Source: Pohlia nutans
Taxonomy: Eukaryota; Streptophyta; Bryopsida; Bryales; Mniaceae
Reading direction: 5' to 3'
Assembly: GCA_022496805.1 (NCBI GenBank)
Contig: CM040088.1
Span: 6,014,001-6,078,000 of the forward strand
Length of the DNA stretch: 64,000 nt
The translations under genes and the position numbers were made by a program. Below are positions 61,914 through 64,000 of this stretch, piece by piece. Each line of letters opens with the position of its first letter. Within the stretch, counting starts at the first letter, position 1. Under the pieces are notes generated by a model. That model ran no database searches. It worked only from the letters and a program-made list of their open reading frames with translations, and was not told where the DNA came from.

Positions 61914-62202
61914 TAGAATGGATGTGTGGTGTGTGGTAAGTTTAAGTATAATTTTTGTGTGAGTTTGGTAAGGAGGGTGTGGTGGGTTGGACTAGTAGCT
62001 GGGTTGGTGTTTACTGTGAAGGTGTAGTTTGGGTTTGCAATTTTTTGGAGGGGGTCCATGGTAATTTGGGAAGGGTTTGAGGGGTGTGGAAGGACCAGTC
62101 TTGTCGTGGGTTAATGTGGGTGGGACTAGGAGCTTGGGTTCTCTGGATGTGCTGTTGTTTGTGTTTATTGTTTGTATGATGTTTTTTGGTATTATGGAAT
62201 TG

Positions 62203-62367
62203 GGTGTTGGTGTGGTGGATTGTTGTTGTGGTGGGATGTAAGAGGCGATATTTATGGGGTGTTGGTGTGGTGGATTGTTGTTGTGGTGGGATGTAAGAGG
62301 CGATATTTATGGGGTGTTGGTGTGGTGGATTGTTGTTGTGGTGGGATGTAAGAGGCGATATTTATGG
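62203..62367. repeat. Three 55-bp tandem repeats in the LINE 5' region
   Basis: Three nearly identical units, each with GTGTTGGTGTGGTGGATTG and GGATGTAAGAGGCGATATTT, at a 55-bp period (landmarks at 62231, 62286, 62341). Tandem 5' monomers act as promoters in several LINE families. Confidence 0.9.
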
Positions 62368-63109
62368 GGTGTATATGTATGTATGAGAAGGCCGGGAGGC
62401 CGAGCCTGTTTGAGGGGAGGTTTGGGGTGTGTGTAAGAATTAGTGTGGGTGATAGTGAGATGTTTTAAATTTATTAGGGGGTTTTGGTGATTTTGTATGT
62501 TTATTTTGTTTGGAGATGTTCTTATATTGGCTTGGGTGGATGGTGTGATGTGATGTGAGTGGCGGTGTTTTTTGTTTGTATGTGTGTATTTGTGTGGCGA
62601 GGCCGGTAGGCCGAGCCCGTTTAGGAGAGGTTTTGGGTGTATGGTAATTGTAGGGACATTATTGTTGTGCATAGCTACTAAATATGAGCACGAGATAATG
62701 ATATTTGAATACGTGCCTCTATAAGAGCATCTCTACTAGCACTATGAATAGCTCTCTAACTATAGAAAAATGAATGAGAATGAGTTGGTGAATATTTTAT
62801 TTGGACTGTGCAACTGAGTCTAGGGCCCTCAAAATCACTCAAGCAAGTGTATCTTCTCTTCTTAATTGCATGTCATAATTGCACAATCCATGCGTTGTGA
62901 CTCATGAGTGGTTCAATTAATATTTTCAAGAGTCTAATTGAGTGATTTTAATAGGGAACTACATGGTGAGGCTTGATTTTTTAGATGACCTTCAAAGTGC
63001 AATCCAGAGTGCTCCTAGAGATGATGTAACTAATTTAAGGACAAACCCGATATTGATGTATTGTATAGTATTGATCACTTATATATAGGGATTGTGATTA
63101 GTTCACCCC

Positions 63110-63371
63110 GGGAGATGCACTTTACATTATGATTGAGAATCGTGTACGATCATGACCCTTTCTAGAAACCTATTGTATATGAGGGGTTATATGTATAAGA
63201 TCCTTTAAACACAAACCTAATTCATCCTAAATATATGTTTAATGTAAGTATACATTAATATTTTCAGCTCTAAATATGTTTATTGTATGTATACGTCATA
63301 CAAAAATGATCAAATTAATACCTCTTTTATACACTCATGTGTACTTGTGCGTGTTTACTAGAGTGCACCCC
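63110..63371. mobile_element. MITE family T4, copy 3
   Basis: Left end GGGAGATGCACTTTACATT, right end reversed GGGGTGCACTCTAGTA. Collinear with 42874-43135 over its length (ATATGTTTAATGTAAGTATA, ATATTTTCAG). Confidence 0.75.
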
Positions 63372-63518
63372 TCAAGTAGTTTGCCAACTATATAGAAGGA
63401 CACATAGTGGTTCAAGGATGTGAAAATGATGGCTTGTGACACCAAATTTTGAATTTGATGATAGCGGTCAAAGGGTGAATTGAAGGGAGAAGGATAATGT
63501 TGCTTTTACATTCAAAAA

Positions 63519-63842
63519 CTACATTGAATGGCGTATTTAGTGTCCAAGGAGAATTGATGTCTTCTACCACAATTCGTTCAAATGTGAAGAGAAATAGTGT
63601 CCTTTGACACTACATAGGAGTTTGTCACTTCTCATTCTCATTTTCAATGACAGTGCCATGTTCTATCCAAGTAATGAGAGTGACATGAGGTGGCATGCCA
63701 TACTTACTATAAAGTGATCATATGTCATTACAACACTACATTCATTTTATTTTCTTACGAGGACACTATATCTCCGTAACATTAAATAACGTCTAGGTTG
63801 AGAAATAGTGACTTGTGACACTAAATACGCCATTCAATGTAG
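63519..63842. mobile_element. 324-bp element with 26-bp perfect inverted repeats
   Basis: 63519-63544 (CTACATTGAATGGCGTATTT...) is the exact reverse complement of 63817-63842. The interior is unrelated and noncoding. Target duplication not evident. Confidence 0.75.
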
Positions 63843-64000
63843 TTGTCACTAGGTTAATCCTTTGACGTCCAGATCCACCACCGATTTCAAAGATGTGTTG
63901 TAAAATGTTTGATGAATCATAAAAATGGAGTTGATATATACATATATAGCGTTGTAAATCTCAATGCCTAGATCACATATGTACATTTGGATTTATCAAA

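Larger units (their letters stand above)
58269..62675 (-). mobile_element. Decayed non-LTR (LINE) retrotransposon with 2A-like motif
   Basis: Minus-strand element read from about 62675 down to 58269, where it meets the foldback element, so the 3' end is missing. Order: 5' region with 55-bp repeats (62203-62367) and a duplicated GGCCGAGCC(T/C)GTTT motif (about 62400 and 62612); an ORF with GDIETNPGP; an AP-type endonuclease; a reverse transcriptase. Frameshifts near 60800-60960 and about 59915, and an in-frame TAA at 58768, show it is inactive. The 5' boundary is approximate and no target duplication can be read. Confidence 0.85.
62676..64000. other. Gene-free right end of the window
   Basis: AT-rich; contains the T4 MITE (63110-63371) and an inverted-repeat element (63519-63842). 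No coding region or RNA gene seen. Confidence 0.55.

Overview
The window is nuclear DNA of a land plant, most likely a seed-free plant (bryophyte, lycophyte or fern). The beta-tubulin genes have the two-intron plant layout, introns are short GT-AG introns, and telo-box motifs (AAACCCTA) lie near gene starts. A MOK-type protein kinase gene, from a family tied to cilia, suggests a lineage with flagellated sperm; short introns fit a bryophyte best. Base composition is strongly mixed: GC-rich tubulin exons sit in very AT-rich, MITE-rich intergenic DNA.

Layout. (1) 1-16.6 kb: two beta-tubulin genes face away from each other as arms of a roughly 2.09-kb inverted repeat (1003-3093 and 14547-16637). 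I found one base difference in the coding exons. The 11.4-kb spacer has no intact gene, only MITEs, tandem repeats and a hAT transposase fossil. A 320-bp Mutator-like MITE marks the exact edge of the near-identity in copy A. (2) 16.6-21.4 kb: no genes, several MITEs, some nested. (3) 21.4-30.0 kb, minus strand: a coiled-coil, SQ-rich gene resembling the meiotic double-strand-break protein PRD3/PAIR1, then a nine-exon MOK-like kinase, then an orphan coding fragment. (4) 30-41 kb: AT-rich gene-poor DNA with repeats around an intronless mitochondrial succinyl-CoA ligase alpha gene. (5) 41.1-43.4 kb, plus strand: a probable plastid ClpS-like protein gene with a MITE in its last intron. (6) 46.5-56.5 kb, minus strand: a 19-coding-exon Sen1/MAA3-like helicase gene in which core ATPase motifs are carried by microexons, with an acidic N-terminal region, Lys-rich repeats and an Arg-Gly tail. 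(7) 57.0-62.7 kb: a 1.24-kb foldback element joined to a decayed non-LTR retrotransposon that carries a 2A-like GDIETNPGP motif. (8) 62.7-64 kb: MITEs only.

The genes are unrelated housekeeping or regulatory loci rather than a cluster: cytoskeleton (tubulin), meiosis and cilia (PRD3-like, MOK), TCA cycle (succinyl-CoA ligase), plastid protein quality control (ClpS-like) and nuclear RNA processing (Sen1-like). The most unusual structures are the homogenised inverted tubulin pair, the microexon-split helicase core, the 2A-bearing LINE, and TTAA-flanked TIR element families. Exon models were built by eye from splice signals, reading phase and remembered family sequences; no search was run.
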